Shown in pieces: positions 35,101-46,500 of a stretch of 64,000 bases of DNA; the first letter of the stretch is position 1, and every line of letters begins with the position of its first letter. The stretch lies in NCBI RefSeq assembly GCF_036417845.1, contig NC_090020.1, positions 31,356,425 through 31,420,424 of the forward strand. Reading direction: 5' to 3'. The position numbers were made by a program, and so were the translations under genes. The notes below the pieces were generated by a model that saw only the letters and a program-made list of their open reading frames with translations, was not told the origin of the DNA and searched no databases. The stretch is from Apteryx mantelli (lineage: Eukaryota; Chordata; Aves; Apterygiformes; Apterygidae).

Positions 35101-38100
35101 TGATTTCAGCAGAACAAATTCATGTCAAGGAATTATAAAGAGATTGGGGCACGGAGTTCCTCTAGAGACTAGTTAGATTTGATGGAGGCTCCCAACAGAT
35201 TCGGGAATTTTGCCAGTCCTTTTTTGCATGATCAGGTGTGGTATGCAAGATTCAGGGTGGGGGATTTCAGCCCTATACCTATATCCCATTGCCATATATC
35301 TATAGCCAGATGAAGGCACAAAATTGACATTGAAGAAGACTGAGAGGGCTTCATGACTGCACAGCCACGCCACATGATGTGGGCTATCCAGGTTCCTCTC
35401 TTCCCTTTCCCTTATACCAGCCAGCTGACAGGAAGGCTGTATCTGGTAATGGATGTAGAAAAACTGGCTACTGGAAATAGGTTTAGATAATTGCCAGAGT
35501 TAGTGGTGCCTACATTTTGGTATTATAACTTCAAAGTTCTAGGAATGATGATAAAATTACTTAGGTGCATTATGAATCCTTTCTTTCTTGCTGTTGACAA
35601 GTCTTCCCTGATACGTAAATGATTATTGATGTGACAGAACTGCTCTTAATTTTTTTTAGAAGCCATCCAACAACATTCTATGCCACTCTGTGAAACACAA
35701 AGATACAATCTGAAGCAGTAAAAACCCAATTCTTTTCTTGCTGCAATTAACAAAGATGAAGCTGCTAAACAGTCAGCAGTAAACATGAAGCTTTTTTATT
35801 TCAGATAAAACTCTAATTCATTTCTAATTATGGCTCCCCTTGGAAGACCACTGTGTTGACTTTCAAATTTCCATATCTCTTAGAGGTAACATACATTTTT
35901 GTTAACTTAAAAAAAGAAAACCAAACCTGTTGGTTATTTTGTGCTTGAATTTGTAGGAGTAAAATGAAATTCTTATTATGTTCCAGGCACAATTTACACA
36001 GTAGGTAGAAGAGATGGCATACATTTTAATTCTGGCAGACACAGTAGTGATAATAAAATGAGAGTATTCTAATTAAATTACAAATCCTGCATTTAAAGGC
36101 CTTACTTAAGAAAAAAAAATGGTTGTATTATTTGCCTTCACAATCAGCTATCCAAAAAAAATAATTGGATATAGTCAATGTCAAAATTGTCACTGTTGCT
36201 ACATGGTAATGCAGCTCTTGGTTTCTGAAGCTTTTTTCCCCATTTCTTTAGAGGATGAGCTATATCCGTGCTGCATGGTGCAGCCAAGCCCAGCAGCCAA
36301 GCACAGGCTGATTTACAAGGATGTCTTGAGAGTGAAGGTAGAGCTGGGGCTGCTCTCTGTGCCCAAAGAGGCCTAGGAACCTTGTGGAGAGCAGGGAAGA
36401 GAAGAAAAATGCTAGTTATGCAGAACTGGTCTAGTAAGGTCTTCTGTGGCCTCATTTTTCAGGAATCTCACAAGAGAAGACTCTCTGCAGCAGGCATGTC
36501 AAAGTGCTGCTCCCTGCCAGGCACAGCAAACCAACTAGGTCATTCATGCCTTACACGGGTGGATTAAGATGGTTCACGAGAATAATGCTGGACTTCCTGC
36601 CAAGCTTTTGGCAGGAGACATGGGGGTCTGTGGCAAAACTGCTGCATCAAAGATTTTCTTGATTACACCTTTTAAATCTTAGCAGCCAGATTCTGTGAAG
36701 AATCTGCTTTCTTCTTACACAAAGAAAAATGAAATTTGATAATAACAAAAGGAAATACAATGAGGACCTCTTCCTTCTCCCTTCACACACCACCTCCATG
36801 GATGTACCCCTCTCTCAGTGCCATAATGATGGACAACAGCTGAGTGGTCCCAGGCCATGTGTGTCCTCTGCCTCTGCAATCTCCCGACTCCCAGTTAGTC
36901 TCTCTGTCAGAGCCGGTATTTGTCCTCAGTCCTGCCCCCAGCTGCCCGCTCTCCCATGGCAGGTGACTGGCTGCTGCCCATGCCGATGATAAGGTGCAGT
37001 GGCACTGCAACCTGGCAGCTGGAGCTGAAGTCCTGAGGGTGTTCCCAAAGGAAAGCAAGTTCAGAGAACAGACATGCTATAAAGTGCCGTAATGCCCCAG
37101 TAAGTGTGTAACCGCTGCAACACCACCATTCTGTTGTTAAGGCTAAGCAAAGTGTATTGACCTCATATAAAAAGATTGCTGAGAAGGACTAAGCCTTGAA
37201 GCCACGTCACAGTCAACACCACTCTCTCAAGAGACTCAAAGAAAGAAGAGAAAATACACAGGCCAACCCTCCTTACCACGACCAGCTTAAATAATTTGAA
37301 GTGCAGGCACTGTGATGGAAGGAAAGAATAGCTCTTTTTGCTTGGGACTAGCTAAAGTGAGGACGAGACCTGACACAGAGTGCTTGCTCCCTTGTTGACT
37401 GTGTCCATTTAAAATACTGCAGTTTCTACTCTGACTTCATTCACCAAGAATAAGGTGAGAACACAAATACAGGCCATATTCTCACCTGCCTCCCAAAGGT
37501 GCCTAAACAAAGTGTTGAGGTAGCCCCATCATTCATCCCTAAAAGCACAGTAAACAAAAATGAGGAGGCGCTCACTGCCTTATGACTCTGGGCTTGGAGA
37601 CCAGATCCTGGGCTGTTCACCCCATGGCTCCTCTCACTGACTTGAAGAATGCAGGTGGGCGTCCTGCCTGGCAAAAGACAAACTGAAAAGAGAGCATAAA
37701 AAGAAAAGAGGCCCCAGAAGCCCTTAGGCATCCTGTGGCCTTCCTGGCTGTCAGCTCCTTCATCCCCTGACCTGCTGGTGCTAATTAACCAGGACAATTT
37801 GTAGCATTAGCAAAATACTGAGGAAAGGGAGCTGCCAGGGGTTGCCAGGCTTTTGCATCTTTGTCCTTGACAATTAGATGAAGCATAACCAGAGGGTGGT
37901 AAGGTAGGGTGGCTATGTTTGGAAAGACCATGCAGCTCTCTGGGGTGCACCAGCCCACTGTAGCTAGCAGACCAGCTCTTGCTCCTTGGTTTAGATCATT
38001 GTGCTTCTGTTCTTCTGTCACCAGAGACTCCTGGTGCCACTGATCCCAGCCTGCCAAGGACTTGGGCAGTCTTGGTCCTCCTGTGTCTCACACCACAAGA

Positions 38101-38960
38101 AATGGTCCAGCAGGTTCAGATGTCAGTCATGGAGGAAAGCTGATGCTTTTTTCTGTGTGATGCCCTCTATGGTGCATATTAAGTCACCCTGGATCATTTT
38201 CATAGCAGAATGATGTGGATGGTATCTCTTCACATCTATTAATTTTCTCAGAGGGAGCCAGGAGATCCAAGACATCCTTAAGCTCACCCTCTGTTATCTC
38301 CTGCATTACTGAATGGGCCGCAGGAGATATCAAAGGCTTCTTGATTCCCTGCTAAAAGCCTGCACAGTTGCTCTGGAGAGGACAGGGACAAAGCTGTCAA
38401 ATGTTGCTAAGCTACAGGATACACTCTTGTTTCTTAAAACTTGGCTTAGAGGTTGCTGTGGGGAGCTGTATATTCTAGAAACTCTTGCAAGAGCCAACTG
38501 GCACCATTTGTTGTGTTATGCTTCAATACACTTGGTTGTTGCTGTATTACTATGTTCTTGTTATGTCAGTTCAGCAAGATGTGTTGTACCCTCCCAAACA
38601 AAACTGCTTTGCTAGAATTCATTTCCCTTGTTTTCCCATGCTACAGTCCTCCTACAGATTGTACAGAGGAAGAATACAACTATTCTAACAAAACAGTAAT
38701 TAAAAATTAAAATGTCTAGAGACAGCAAAACAAAAAACTCTTTGAATTGTAAGCAAGATGCGTTTTTGCTAAAAGGTCCTTTCTAAATATTAAGTGAGCT
38801 ATACAACATGCTTGCGTGAATCCCACTTCAAAGATGGCCAATAGAGATTCAGAAAACAATTCAGGAGCATAGCAGACCTTTATTCCCTTATTTCAGAATT
38901 ATTTAACTACTGGACAACATAAAGACTATTCCAAAAGCTGTTATAGCTGGAAAAAATAGC
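35101..38960. other. unclassified, GC-variable block, probably partly repeat-derived
   Basis: The segment starts exactly where the CR1 fragment loses its 3' side, which suggests a later insertion or rearrangement. The parts at 35110-35420 and 36240-38460 are richer in G+C than the rest of the window. Several frames of 85-118 codons lie on both strands (for example minus 37441-37797 and 37785-38057), and one stop-bounded minus-strand stretch near 38165-38335 reads ITEGELKDVLDLLAPSEK. I recognise no protein family. The composition and broken frames fit an old endogenous element or degraded retroposed sequence, but no LTR pair, primer site or polymerase motif was found. From about 38690 to 38960 the DNA returns to AT-rich filler. 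Confidence 0.3.
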
Positions 38961-40290
38961 TGCATCCCTGGAAAGGTGATGGAGCAGCTCATCCTGGAGG
39001 CCATCTCCAAGCATGTGGAGGAAAAGAAGGTGATCAGGAGTAGTCAGCATGGCTTCACCAAGGGGAAATCATGCCTAACCAATCTGATAGCCTTCTATGA
39101 TGGAATGACTGCCTGGGTAGATGAGGGGAGAGCAGTGGATGTTGTCTACCTTGACTTCAGCAAGGCTTTCGACACTGTCTCCCATGACATCCTCATAGGT
39201 AAGCTCAGGAAGTGTGGGTTACATCAGTGGACAGTGAGGTGGATTGAGAACTGGCTGAATGGCAGAGCTCAGAGGGTTGTGATCAGTGGTTGAGAGTCTA
39301 GTTGGAGGCCTGTAGCTAGCGGTGTCCCCCAGGGGTCAGTACTGGGTCCAGCCGTGCTCAACTTCTTCATCAATGACCTGGATGAAGGGACAGAGTGCAC
39401 CCTCAGCAAGTTTGCTGACGATACAAAACTGGGAGGAGTGGCCGATACACCAGAGGGCTGTGCTGCCATTCAGAGAGACCTGGACAGGCTGGAGAGGTGG
39501 GCGGAGAGGAACCTCATGAAGTTCAACAAAGGCAAGTGCAGGGTCCTGCACCTGGGGAGGAATAACACCTGGCACCAGTACAGGTTGGGGGCTGACCTGC
39601 TGGAAAGCAGCTCTGCGGAGAAGGACCTGGGAGTGCTGGTGGACACCAAGTTAAGCATGAGGCAACAATGTGCCCTTGTGGCCAAGAAGGCCAATGGTAT
39701 CCTGGGGTGCACCAGGAAGAGTGTTGCCAGCAGGTCGAGGGAGGTGATCCTCCCCCTCTACTCAGCCCTGCTGAGGCCACATCTGGAGTACTGCGTCCAG
39801 TTCTGGGCTCCCCAGTACAAGAGGGACGTGGCACTACTGGAGCAAGTCCAGCGAAGGGCTACAAAGATGATTAGGGATGATTGGAGCATCTCTCTTATGA
39901 GGAAAGGCTGAGAGAGCTTGGCCTGTTTAGCCTGGAGAAGAGAAGGCTGAGAGGAGATCTTATCAACGTGTACAAGTATCTGAAGGGAGGGTGTCAAGAG
40001 GATGGGGCCAGACTCTTTTCAGTGGTGCCCAGCGACAGGATGCGAGGCAACGGGCACAAACTGAAACACAGACGCTTCCATCTGAACATGAGGAAAAACT
40101 TTTTCACTGTGAGGGTGACAGAGCACTGGAACAGGCTGCCCAGAGAGGTTGTGGAGTCTCCTTCTCTGGAGATATTCAAAACCCGCCTGGATGCGATCCT
40201 GTGCAACATGCTCTAGGTGACCCTGCTTGAGCAGGGGGGTTGGACTAGATGATCTCCAGAGGTCCCTTCCAACCTCAACCATTCTGTGAT
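38961..40290 (+). mobile_element. CR1 LINE, 5'-truncated, with near-intact ORF2 3' half and 3' tail
   Basis: The copy begins inside ORF2 at the 'IPGKVMEQ' position and continues without large gaps to the CR1 3' end. The terminal phrase ggttggactagatgatctcc (about 40239-40258) is followed by ggtcccttccaacctcaacc (40261-40280) and the octamer attctgtg (40281-40288). It is the youngest-looking CR1 in the window, with one in-frame stop and one small frameshift over more than 400 codons. The single terminal octamer, the 5' truncation and the lack of a poly(A) tail are normal for avian CR1. Confidence 0.97.
38976..40216 (+). pseudogene. CR1 ORF2 C-terminal half (reverse transcriptase), one stop and one frameshift
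   Basis: The protein is a LINE reverse transcriptase of the CR1 clade, which primes on nicked target DNA from the 3' end of its own RNA. Visible landmarks are [15 protein letters not shown] near 39041-39085, the first catalytic aspartate in [14 protein letters not shown] (Asp codon 39153-39155), [10 protein letters not shown] starting at 39321, the double-aspartate box FADD at 39411-39422, [18 protein letters not shown] near 39514-39567, and the C-terminal [20 protein letters not shown], ending at the stop at 40214-40216. A TGA at 39291-39293 interrupts the frame just before ESSWRP, which then continues in the same frame to 39911. An apparent 2-nt insertion near 39876-39880 shifts the rest ([13 protein letters not shown] onward) into another frame. 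Both lesions inactivate it, and the endonuclease half was never inserted. Confidence 0.95.
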
Positions 40291-40853
40291 AGCTGTTGTC
40301 CAAACTCTCAACGTGATTTTAGAAGTCAGAAAGCTCTGCTTTAATTTTGGCAGAACTCTAATTTAGAAAGGCTTAAATAAATATAGATATTTCAGTGAAC
40401 TGTTGATCCATATCTGCACAACATTTCTCAGATCCTATGTGTAAAGCTCTCCCCCCGCATAGATTGTCTTTCTCACATTTGTCCTTTTTTTTAACTGAGT
40501 TTCCATTCCTCTGTGTGGAAGATGGACCACTGTGTAAGCGGGAGTATCTCTACCAGATTCCCTGGCTCTGGGGGATTTCTGGACCATGCTAAGGGAGTCC
40601 AAGGGCAGCAAAATCCAGCTAAGCCACAAAAGGAAGGAGATAAAGCTGTCCCTGGACACCACCTACCTTTTCAGTAATCCTATGCCATAGTTGGAGTATA
40701 AACGAGCAGTTAAAAGAGGCAGCTTCCCGCTTCTCTGTAGAGACTTTGTCTGTGTGCCTCAATAGATATTTTTTGAGACTGTGTAATGAATTGGGTTGGG
40801 GAGTGACTTTGGGTTAAAAATGATCTTTTTATTCTTTTCTTTCTTTTTGACAG

Positions 40854-40907
40854 ATTACAGAAGCTCCAGGATTGAATCTGTATGGATTAGGAGCTAAACA
40901 GCAATAA
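40854..40907 (+). other. candidate short terminal exon after a strong splice acceptor
   Basis: A long T/C tract (about 40825-40850) ends in gacag at 40849-40853, a strong vertebrate 3' splice site. The next 17 codons read ITEAPGLNLYGLGAKQQ and end in TAA at 40905-40907, followed by AT-rich DNA of 3' UTR character. No matching donor or upstream exon is known and the peptide is not recognised. Strong-looking acceptors also occur by chance, so this is only a candidate. Confidence 0.15.
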
Positions 40908-41265
40908 GACCATGTTTTGCATTACTGTTTATTTATTTAGCATCTGTGCCTCTAAACAAGCAAATCATGTCTGAACTTTTATAAATGTTAGAGAAACAGC
41001 AACTTTATGTCTCCTGGCATCAGTACATATAACAAATATTAATGTGCTCCAATATACTGTAATCTTCTGCATTTATTTTTTGTTTTTCTTTTTAAAGAAG
41101 AAAAATGAAAAGCCTGTGAATAATTGCACCTACAGATGAACTCATTAGGCATACCAGCCTTTATCTGAATGTGCAATATGAAATTTAAATTAATTCACAT
41201 TTAGGTAAGATATTTATATAAAAATCACTGCATGCATTCATCAGATTTCCCCATCAGATTGTGAT

Positions 41266-41287
41266 TAGACTGTGAGCTCACAGTCTA
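41266..41287. repeat. perfect 22-bp palindrome
   Basis: The half-site tagactgtgag at 41266-41276 is followed directly by its exact reverse complement ctcacagtcta at 41277-41287, with no loop. The centre is GAGCTC. A contiguous perfect palindrome of this length is rare by chance in a 64-kb window. It could be a dimer-binding site or a chance event. Confidence 0.85.
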
Positions 41288-42499
41288 CCTGTACCATCCA
41301 TAACAAGTAAAATTTTTAGCTATATTGAAAAAATGTGTAACCTAAGTTGATACTTTAAAAAGTTCTGATCGCCCCCCCCCAAAAAAAATAAATTCAAGAA
41401 TAGATTCCCTCCCCACTTTTTCAGAGCAATGAACTTTGTGAACTGAATAGCAATATAAGACATTTCAGCAGGCTGCTTCCCAGCCCATGACAGAGCATAA
41501 CCCCTCTTCTCTTTCAGCAATGTTTGAAGTGCCAAATGGGCAAAAAAATACAGATAAACCGATGCTGTGGCACTGTTGTCCCAGGGCTCCCACCGTTCCT
41601 CCAGGACCGGCGGGGTTTCTGAAATGTATCTAACCGTCCTCACACCCTGCCCTTGCTTTGCGTTTACCAAGATCAACCACTAACAGGTCTGCTCTTTCTG
41701 CAGCCTCCTGGCTCCTTACATTTCTCTTTCTTCAGTTGTTCTGATTTTACACAAATTAATCTCCCTCATGAGTAGACACCCATCATTGTTCATCCTTGAG
41801 AAAAGCCCTCACCAGATTATGAGAGTCTCCCCACCATGAGCTCCGTTTAACTACCACCAGCTTGAACCTTGTGTCTCTGGTGAGAGGTTTGATTTCCTCA
41901 GACTTTCATCCATTTGACTGGCCAACCAGCAAGGCTTAATACTCTTCACTTCTTAGCTATATGTTAAGATGAAGCTGTAGAAGAGAATTTTTAATAAAAA
42001 TAGTGCTTAGAAAACAAAACCAAGGTTGCAGTTTGTAGTCTAAATATAAACTAATCTATCCTTGAGGATAAGGGGGATTTGATTGCAGCAAGTCAAGACA
42101 ACTGCTTTGTAAAACAGCTTGTTGTAGTCCCTGATATGGGTACTGTGAGGATGCACTTCAGAAGGAAAAATCGTAGCAAACTCACTCACAGGGATGCTTT
42201 TCCTTCTTCTCTCCGTTCTAAAAAGCAGTCAGCAAAGGGAGCAAATTGGTGCCTTTTTCTTTTTGGGAGATTTACCTTATTTCTGCCAGTCAAATTATCC
42301 TTAAATTTTAGAACCAAAAGGAAATGTCAAACTTGTGTTGTCTGGTAGATTTTTACAAGTTGGGAGATATGGATTAACTCAAAAGATAAAGTGGCTAATA
42401 AGTCAAGTAAGATCCAAGTACTGGGTAGTCTCACCAGTTATGGCGTAACATGCTCACTGTTTGGTCTGGGACTGAGCCTTGTCGCATTTTTTCTGGCGA

Positions 42500-43300
42500 A
42501 GAAGCATTTGACAGTGTATTACTAATGCAGCATTTATTAAATAAAAAATTTTCAGGGAAATTATATTACCCCTCTTTTAGGAAAACTTGTGAGCTGATAA
42601 AAATGCACTTCATGTGCTAAGCCCTGAAACTTGAACTCTCTTTTGTATCGACTACCCTTATTTCATGGCAAGTATTTTTGAATATAGCTGCATTTACAAT
42701 ATGCCTTTGGCTCGCCCATTTGTGATCTATTCCCATCAATACCTGCCACCCGTATAGACTGCACAATGAATATTTTAGGCAGAAAATTTACTTAGGAGTT
42801 TAATCCCTGGGTAGTAAATATTAATTAGGCACTTAAATTATTGTTTTAAAACAACTTTTGTGATACGAAGGGCATGTTTTTCTGTCAGCTGCTCAATATT
42901 TATTTTAAGCATATTAAACCACCTCAGGAATATTCAGTGCACGAAAACGTTTTTATGTTTGAGTGGATTAAATTTACAAGTCCAAATTAATGCTATAAAT
43001 TACATTTACATAATTCATTCTCCACAAAGGGGAATTTGTTTTGCATGTGTAGCTGTTAATATATGCAATTGAAGATGAAAACACAGCACACCATTGTTGC
43101 CCACATTGCTAATTTGGACTAAGCAGAGTTTATAAACCATTTCAGCCCCTTACTTATTTGGTTGCCAGATCTTTCTTTCAGTAGCTGCGTTACACAATTA
43201 AACAGCATGTGCGTATGTTCCCAAACAAAAAGGGCCTTGCTAAGTAAACTCCAAGAGGCCTCACTTTGGTTCTTAGGAACATAATAATGCTTAAAAAGCT
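42500..43300. other. conserved-noncoding-like block (candidate enhancer)
   Basis: The block has many homeodomain-type TAATTA/ATTA cores (for example tattaattaggc near 42818-42829) and SOX-like ACAATG/CATTGTT words (ccattgttgccc near 43091-43102). It has few simple repeats and no recognised transposon. This texture is typical of developmental enhancers in bird gene deserts. The call rests on appearance only. Confidence 0.2.
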
Positions 43301-43504
43301 ATTATTAGTATTTTGTTTATTAGCATAAATAGGAAAAGGCAACTGGGGAGAAGCAAAGTAATTGAAGAAGGTTAGACGCTAATGTTTTTCCTTGTTGATT
43401 TGAAACATCTGCAAGAAAAACTAAGCTGAGATCAAATACTAGTTAGTATTAAGCTTTGATTCAAAAAGAAAAAAAAGTTTTGCAAAACTAACTAGGGCAC
43501 CTCA

Positions 43505-43575
43505 CCATTCAGCTATCATTGAAATTAATGGGAGTTCTGTGGCTAAATCCCTTTGCCGTCTTGAAGTATCAAATC
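43505..43575 (+). repeat. possible ancient amniote repeat fragment
   Basis: cattgaaattaatgggagttctgtggctaaatccctttgccgtcttgaag resembles the 'cattgaagtcaatgggagtt...' core found in many old reptile/bird repeats. The match is recalled and short. Confidence 0.35.
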
Positions 43576-46500
43576 CTATTGAGATATCCAGCACCTGAAA
43601 ACACTTGTATATTTGGCATGGTTCATGTTAGTAATTTATTTTGCAAAATCGAACACCTTTATTACCCTAATGCTTGGTTTTAGAAAACATGCCTTGTATC
43701 ATACTGATAACCAACAATGTTCATAAATGCCATGTATATAAAATATATGAGAATTTTATATGGCATTTGATGGCCTGATCTTAAGTGATTTGTGTTCATT
43801 CAGATGTGCTGAAGAAATCAGATTTCCTTTTTCCCCTGTCACCTACTGTTAGCTCTTTAGATCGACAGAAACACTAAAATTATCTTCTCCCTTCTTTAAC
43901 CTGCTTGTTCATTACTTAGGAAGAGCAAAGCCGATTCTAGACTGCCTGCAAACCTCATCCTGGCAGTCAGATAAAACAGCTGAAACCTAGGAGTTATTTG
44001 AGGGCGTCTCAAAGCAGTATTTAAGCTGGAGTATATTTTCATCTCTCTGTTAGTCTCTGTCTCTTTCAACACACATATGTACACAAATATGGTAATTTGA
44101 ATAGAAAATTATGCTTACTGTTAAAGATATATTCCCTGTTAACTCACATGCACACAGAAGTCAAACCATCGCTTAAGATGTATATAGTCAAAGTTTTTGA
44201 TCTGTTATTATTTCTGCTATTGTTTGTAACCCCAGCTCCTCTTTCTAGAGCTTGTGTCATCCTGCATTACATTGCCTCAGCGACTGGATAGGTTTCATTA
44301 TTATTACCACCTCATTGTCTGTAATTTCAGATTTCACTTTAAAAAAAGCCCAAATCAAAAAGCCCTTAAAAATAACATCATGTTCCATGAAAATATAATT
44401 AAGAAAAATTAAACAAACTTACTACTACCATCACTTTCTACACTCTCAGAAAAGTAAACTGAAATTCTGTTCTGAATTATGTTGCTAAACTAAAAATCAG
44501 AAATTCTCGATACATCAGGCTAATGAATTTCCTCAGTGGATCACCAGTCTGTCCCGTGTACAATTAGAGACAGACTAGTACCTTGACATGAAAATGCCCA
44601 TCCTTGCATGCCCTTCCACAGCCTCTCAGGAACTTGTTTTGCCATGGCCCTTCCTTGCCATCTTAATTATTCACGGTCTTAACGGGAAATCGTTATCACT
44701 TTTCAGCACACTCTTCCACTCACTGCCGTACAGGGCTTCTGGTATGGCAACTGTATTCTTCTCTGTTTTTTGTCTTTTTTTGGAAAATAGCCATTAAGAT
44801 GACATGGATTAAGTGTGCTGACATTGGCAGTTTGGGGTCATCTCAAAACAAACACTAGATTAAATAGAAAGTAGATATATTTATAGCCTCAAGCTTACCC
44901 CATGAATATTCAGCAAAGCCTGTGTTAACTTAGGCTCTCCTCTGCAGTGAAATAAGGATCTTTCTGGATCTGGAGGGACCATTATCAGCAAACGCACTTT
45001 GTCAAAGCACATCTCAGTTTATTTTTTGAGCTGATCAGGATCAGTGGAGAGCGTCTGCTCCGGGTTATTTGGTGCACTCCCACCCCTCACCCTCTGCAGG
45101 ACTGTTAATGCTCCCACGTGATTGTGATATGGATTTTCCAGCATAAGGGCTAAGTCTTGCAGCTCTTGAAGTAGGACTTGTGGCTGGACTTCTGGACAGA
45201 CAAAAGCAGGTTTAGGCTGCAATCTGTTCCCCTTAGTCATGGAAAGGGTGATGGCCTTTGTCTTTCAAATAGGAACTGGAGCTCCAGCTATGAAACTCAG
45301 TCAAGGAAATACTGCAGGTTACAGACAAAAACATGAGTAGTGATAATACCATAAGACACATTAATATATGCTATTAAAAAGCTGAAAATTCTCATTTATT
45401 ACTGAGCTGAGTGTACTACTAACAGCACAAGCTGCAAGAAATACAAACTTTAAACTGTCTGACATCACTCACCTTGAGTGATTCTATATAAATCCTGCTT
45501 TTTTTCTTGTTAATTGCATAGAAATCATCAGGTTTTGCTCATAAATACTTGCAATATGAGTGTACGAGGGTGGCATGTTGTTTCCAAAGACTTTAATGAT
45601 GTTGATTACAATAATTTTCAAGTAATGACTGCAGGGGAGTCAAGACACTTGACTGCTGTAAGGGTTTTCTCTGGCAATGGAGAGGCTGGAGGACTCGCTG
45701 CTGTTGAACACAGTGCTGTGGAGGATCCTTAGCTAAGGGCAGGTTTGGGAAGTCCAGGTATTAGTGTCACCTCAGGGTTGAGTCAGATCATTTCTTCTTG
45801 CATTTGAGCACTTGGGTCAGCCTAACCCAGGTGCAAGCAGTGAGCCCTTGCTGGCTCTCCGGTTGCAGGCTTGTGTCACCAAGACACAGGGATATACTGG
45901 GACATACACATCCTGATGCCTTAATAAGCTGGTGAGAAGGGTTTAGCTGGGGAACAGAAAAAGGACAGGGATTTAGGTCAACAATGTAGTAAATGCTCAA
46001 TTTAACTGTACAGTAAAGATATCCATAGGGATCCCTTAAGCTGGGAAGTACTACTACAGTTCAGTCCAAGAGGCTTGAACTCAGAAAGTATATCTGAAGC
46101 AATAAATGCAAGGCTTTGGGAGGAAATTTTGATGAAGTATGATACTAGGGAAAGTGTAGGCACGATGCTAATGTACAGCACAAGTACTTCTGCAAGTTAT
46201 TCTCTCTCTTCGGAAAGGTCTCGAAGGTCCTTCTCTTTCACCCCTATCTTGAAGGGCAGTTTGACTCATATTAGACATGTTCAAGCCATTATTTAATAAG
46301 CCATAAACAATAAATATATGCTTGGCATGTGCAGAGCTTAAAAAGCCCTCTGGACAAACGCCGGCTACCGACCAAATTGTGGTTTTGTACAACTTGTGCC
46401 GTCTCTCAAGCTGTACAGAAAGAAAGAGGCGTGCTTTGAAAGCCATTCAGGTCGCTCATCCCCTGTGTCCTGATGATGCTTTCTCTCTCTTGCTTGCTCC

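Noticed and set aside
34236..40290. A single CR1 split by a 3.9-kb insertion
   Set aside because: Both pieces contain the same roughly 145-bp segment with clear divergence, so they are independent insertions.
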